Below are positions 6,692 through 9,402 of a DNA stretch of 9,402 nt, piece by piece. Position 1 is the first letter of the stretch; the number at the start of each line of letters is the position of its first letter. Origin of the DNA: CAVDWX01 sp963612735 (GTDB lineage Bacteria; Bacillota_I; Bacilli_A; RFN20; CAG-826); contig CAVDWX010000063.1 of assembly GCA_963612735.1 (NCBI GenBank), positions 1-9,402 of the forward strand, given 5' to 3'. The notes under the pieces were generated by a model that saw nothing but the letters and a program-made list of their open reading frames with translations, was not told the origin of the DNA and did no database searches. The position numbers were made by a program, and so were the translations under genes.

Positions 6692-8347
6692 TTTCTTTTT
6701 TAATTTATATCTTCTTATTAAATAAATAATCAAATAAGTAAGTAAGCACAATAATATTCCAAGTAGATAGCCACAAGTATCAAGTAAAACATCGATAAAA
6801 CTTGCGCCTCTACCAGGGACAAAATATTGAATAAATTCACTCAATGAAGCAATAAAAAATCCAAATCCTAATGAGATAAGAGCGATAAAAATTTTCTTCT
6901 TCATTTTATCTTTTAAGAATAGATATAAAGTAATAGTGCTAAATATAGAAGCGATACCAAATATTAAGAAATGACCTAATGATTTTCTTATCATTGCTTC
7001 AAATGTTGGCTTTTCATCAGTGCCAATAATCTTTTTATTGATGACGGTAAAAGTAATGCTTTGTTTAACTTCCTCATTAGCTAAAGAAGAAATAGTAATA
7101 ACTGCACTCCCTTTTTTAAGCGCTTCTAAAGTCCCGGTTCTTCCATTAGTGGTCACTTTAATAACCTTATCATCACTAGACGAAATACTAATATAAGTAT
7201 TTGAAACATTCTTCGGTCCAAATTTAACCAACACTTTTTGCTTCGTTCCCACTTCAATTTCGTTATTTTCTAATGTTGAAATAATACTCATCGAATTAGG
7301 AATAGTATCTTTTACTTCTATTTCAAATTCTTTATATGAATTATCAAAATTAGATGTTGCTCTAATAGTGACTTTTCCTTTCTTTTTATAACCTCTTACT
7401 CTTCCATCATCACTAACCCGAGCAATAAGTTCATCATTACTCGACCAACTTATTCCCTTATCGCTAGGAATTTTATCGTTCCAATCGATATTCAATTGCA
7501 CATAAAATTCATCGCTATTAGTGCGACTATCCGCATAATCATAATCGTAAACATGAGCGATATGTTCGCCCTTAATCGACCAATTAGGACTAGGCGAGAT
7601 AATCGTTTCATCATTATCGATAACGGTGATATCAATACTATGTCCACTACTATCGCTAATCGTTGACGTTCCAACATCAATTGCTCTAATAATATTATCT
7701 TCAATAATCGCAACATCGGTATTTGAAGAAGTAAATTTTATTAATGAAGGATCATAATATCGTAAAGCATAAAATTGATTCTCATATTTCTCATTTAGCA
7801 CTTCATCTTTAACATCGATATCTTGTTTGATATCGGAAACCACTATGGGAGTGGTTAATCCCTTTTTAATTTCTTTAACAGTGTTATCAATACTAAATAA
7901 TGTCGGCTTTTTTCGAGGAATTATTTTTATTTTTTTAGAAATTGAAATGTTTTCATTATTCTTACTTTTAGCGGTAATAGTTATATCATCATGACATTGA
8001 TATGCTTCAATCCAAGCAACATTATCTTCTTGAACGATATTTAAATATTCATCATCCACTGAAGCGAAGAATTCAATATCTTTTTCAGTGCTATCAGTGG
8101 GAATAAAACTCACTTCAAATTTATTAGATGTTCCAATGATAATATCTTCACCTTCTAGTTTTAATTCTTGAAGAGGCACAGTATTTATTTTCCCATTTCC
8201 AGTCGAATTGATGATATCCATGAATAAAGAAGCCCACCAATTGCTTCTACTACCAGAAATAGAAGAAGGCAAACAAGATTCAAAAATAATCAATCCATTT
8301 AATAAAATTGATAATGTGAGAAATATGTATTTGATTACCTTTTTCAT
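6680..8347 (-). CDS. VanZ-family membrane protein with inserted Ig-like domains
   Basis: A 555-residue protein. Residues 5-24 form a first membrane helix, followed by SCLPSSISGSRS, which resembles the start of VanZ domains. Residues about 60-440 are extracytoplasmic beta-rich repeats. At least two are clear BIG2-type Ig-like units: 283-347 with 'WSSNDELIARVSDDGRV' and a 'KGKVTIRATS' strand, and 351-437 with 'SSSDDKVIKV' and 'KKGSAVITISS'. Regions 60-145 and 199-245 look like diverged copies. The rest of VanZ then follows: IRKSLGHFLIFG (453-464), helices near 455-478 and 484-507, SEFIQYFVPGRGASFIDVLLD (503-523) and a last helix at 521-545. So the Ig-like stretch sits inside the VanZ fold. VanZ of enterococci gives low-level teicoplanin resistance; the general role of the family is unknown. 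I infer a surface-exposed wall or adhesion role. The ATG has no clear ribosome site, so the start is a little uncertain; the length of TM1 supports it. Confidence 0.85.
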   Translation of the reverse strand: MKKVIKYIFLTLSILLNGLIIFESCLPSSISGSRSNWWASLFMDIINSTGNGKINTVPLQELKLEGEDIIIGTSNKFEVSFIPTDSTEKDIEFFASVDDEYLNIVQEDNVAWIEAYQCHDDITITAKSKNNENISISKKIKIIPRKKPTLFSIDNTVKEIKKGLTTPIVVSDIKQDIDVKDEVLNEKYENQFYALRYYDPSLIKFTSSNTDVAIIEDNIIRAIDVGTSTISDSSGHSIDITVIDNDETIISPSPNWSIKGEHIAHVYDYDYADSRTNSDEFYVQLNIDWNDKIPSDKGISWSSNDELIARVSDDGRVRGYKKKGKVTIRATSNFDNSYKEFEIEVKDTIPNSMSIISTLENNEIEVGTKQKVLVKFGPKNVSNTYISISSSDDKVIKVTTNGRTGTLEALKKGSAVITISSLANEEVKQSITFTVINKKIIGTDEKPTFEAMIRKSLGHFLIFGIASIFSTITLYLFLKDKMKKKIFIALISLGFGFFIASLSEFIQYFVPGRGASFIDVLLDTCGYLLGILLCLLTYLIIYLIRRYKLKKKSLT

Positions 8348-8610
8348 GACACAATAATTGTAATGGTTTTTCTCTTTACTTGGTATTTATATTTATAGAC
8401 CAATTTTTATAATCTTGAGAACACTATAAAAGTCGCCCGCTAAAAGAATAATCATAAAATACAATAATCAAAGATATATAACAATAGATTAGCGAGAAGT
8501 TATTACATAAATATCTAGAACAAGAATTCGATTTGGTCGTCATTTTGTATAATGGTTTGCTTACCATCGTAAATAGAGGTCCAACCTTTTAATTTTTAAT
8601 TTATAGGCAA
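8348..8610. other. Intergenic region with orphan coding-like fragment
   Basis: The 263 bases between the VanZ and DUF4143 genes. Nearest VanZ there is an inverted repeat, TTGGT/ACCAA (8380-8384 and 8399-8403), around an A/T core; it could be an operator for that gene. At 8429-8441 is a small GC-rich island in otherwise A/T sequence. At 8515-8595 the minus strand reads as 26 codons of protein-like sequence, 'GWTSIYDGKQTIIQNDDQ', ending in TAG with no start codon. The plus strand over 8488-8592 is also open. No tRNA or clear terminator was seen. Confidence 0.4.
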
Positions 8611-9402
8611 TCACAAATCAATGGCTTTTTCATCTAATAAAAATTGTTCGACACCCAAATAGAGTATCCCTTTATCGTCATGCCAAGGAATAATATTATC
8701 TCGCACGATAACGATTTTCTTAAAAGAATCATTTATTCTAGAAAAAACGTTAGTCTCTTGTTTTCTTTTTGTTTCATCTGAAATGAATAGTGCTGATTGA
8801 ATATAGTATCTATTGCTTCCTTTATTTATGACAAAATCAACCTCTTGTTGGACTCTTTGTGATTTGCCCTCACTTGTCTTAATTGAATGTATAACAACTC
8901 CAACATCGACATCAAAGCCGCGAATGCAAAGTTCGTTATAAATAATGTTTTCCATTAAGTGAGATTCTTCCTGTTGACGGAAATTTAGACGCGCATTTCT
9001 TAGTCCAACATCAACAAAATAATATTTTAGAGGGGATTCAAAATAGTTCTTTCCTTTGATGTCATATCTTTCTGCTTTGCTGATCATAAAAGCATCGATG
9101 AAATAGTCAAGATATGTACTTATAGTATTCGAATTTATCGAAATATGTTTAACGCTTCTAAATGTATTAGCAATCTTAGTGGGATTAGTGAGTGATCCGA
9201 TTGATGAAGATATTAAATTAAGCAAATCCTCTAAAATAATTTTGTCATTAATTAATTTTCTTCTTTCTAAAATATCAGCCAAATACACTTTTTCAAATAA
9301 GTTATGTAAATAGGAGCTTTTTTCCTCGTGAGTATTTAGACTCATAATATAGGGCATTCCTCCATAAGTTACATATTCCCAATAGACAGTATGCTTATCT
9401 CC
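8611..9402 (-). CDS. AAA_14/DUF4143 ATPase-family protein, C-terminal part (partial)
   Basis: The last 263 residues of a protein whose 5' end lies past the right edge. The frame stays open through 9402, reading GDKHTVYWEYVTYGGMPYIM before the first internal Met, so the ATG at 9357 is not the true start. Full members are about 400 residues: an N-terminal AAA_14 P-loop domain, missing here, then DUF4143. 'YGGMP', 'YLHNLFEKVYLADILERR', 'ISINSNTISTYLDYFIDAF', 'YYFVDVGLRNARLNFRQQ', 'ENIIYNELCIRGFDVDVG' and 'QEVDFVINKG' are the typical DUF4143 sequence in order; the last part resembles a PD-(D/E)XK-like nuclease core. The biochemical role of the family is not established. Such genes occur in many scattered copies in gut Firmicutes and Bacteroidetes. 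It ends in TGA, with no hairpin terminator seen. Confidence 0.88.
   Translation of the reverse strand, partial: GDKHTVYWEYVTYGGMPYIMSLNTHEEKSSYLHNLFEKVYLADILERRKLINDKIILEDLLNLISSSIGSLTNPTKIANTFRSVKHISINSNTISTYLDYFIDAFMISKAERYDIKGKNYFESPLKYYFVDVGLRNARLNFRQQEESHLMENIIYNELCIRGFDVDVGVVIHSIKTSEGKSQRVQQEVDFVINKGSNRYYIQSALFISDETKRKQETNVFSRINDSFKKIVIVRDNIIPWHDDKGILYLGVEQFLLDEKAIDL

Noticed and set aside
6680..8347. VanZ/Ig protein as a lipoprotein anchored at Cys25
   Set aside because: The residues before the Cys (FES) do not fit a lipobox, and the C-terminal helices already anchor the protein.
8429..8441. GC-rich island as a possible attachment or transposon end
   Set aside because: No matching copy elsewhere in the window and no symmetric structure.
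1..9402. Mycoplasma-type code (TGA as Trp)
   Set aside because: Trp codons checked in plsC and the VanZ gene are TGG, and TGA ends plsC and the DUF4143 gene at natural family ends.

Overview
The window is strongly AT-rich chromosomal DNA with short intergenic gaps, purine-rich Shine-Dalgarno sites and a gene content typical of a low-GC Gram-positive lineage. I infer Bacilli/Erysipelotrichia or a non-Mycoplasma 'Tenericutes' gut lineage; the genus cannot be fixed from this sequence. The Trp codons I checked are TGG, and at least two genes end in TGA, so the ordinary bacterial code fits and the Mycoplasma code does not.

Layout. (1) Positions 1-2431, minus strand: a two-gene operon for a heterodimeric ABC multidrug-type exporter. 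The first subunit is complete and carries a degenerate ATP site (Asp for the Walker B Glu, Ser for the switch His). The second overlaps it by one base and runs off the left edge. A promoter sits just before the first gene. (2) 2432-3134: a long region without a confident gene. It holds two ~71-bp direct repeats (2568-2639 and 3028-3098), each containing the same imperfect hairpin, and between them a doubtful 47-codon ORF. (3) 3135-4829, plus strand: a complete type IV toxin-antitoxin pair, AbiEi (winged-helix antitoxin/repressor) and AbiEii (nucleotidyltransferase toxin). The right-hand repeat overlaps the predicted -35 box of this operon, which suggests an autoregulatory operator. (4) 4966-6691, plus strand: a lipid kinase and a PlsC-type acyltransferase, one base apart. 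Both chemistries can yield phosphatidic acid, so this looks like a membrane phospholipid unit. (5) 6680-8347, minus strand: a VanZ-family membrane protein whose extracytoplasmic loop between TM1 and TM2 is replaced by roughly 400 residues of Ig-like (BIG2) domains. Its 3' end overlaps plsC tail to tail by 12 bp. (6) 8348-8610: a gap with a short orphan coding-like fragment. (7) 8611-9402, minus strand: the C-terminal part of an AAA_14/DUF4143 ATPase-family protein, its 5' end cut by the window edge.

The genes fall into separate units: an efflux pump, a defence/toxin-antitoxin module of probable accessory origin, a phospholipid pair, and a surface-exposed VanZ fusion. The strongest leads are the VanZ/Ig-like architecture and the duplicated hairpin repeat in front of abiE. 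I found no rRNA, tRNA, CRISPR array or intact insertion sequence.
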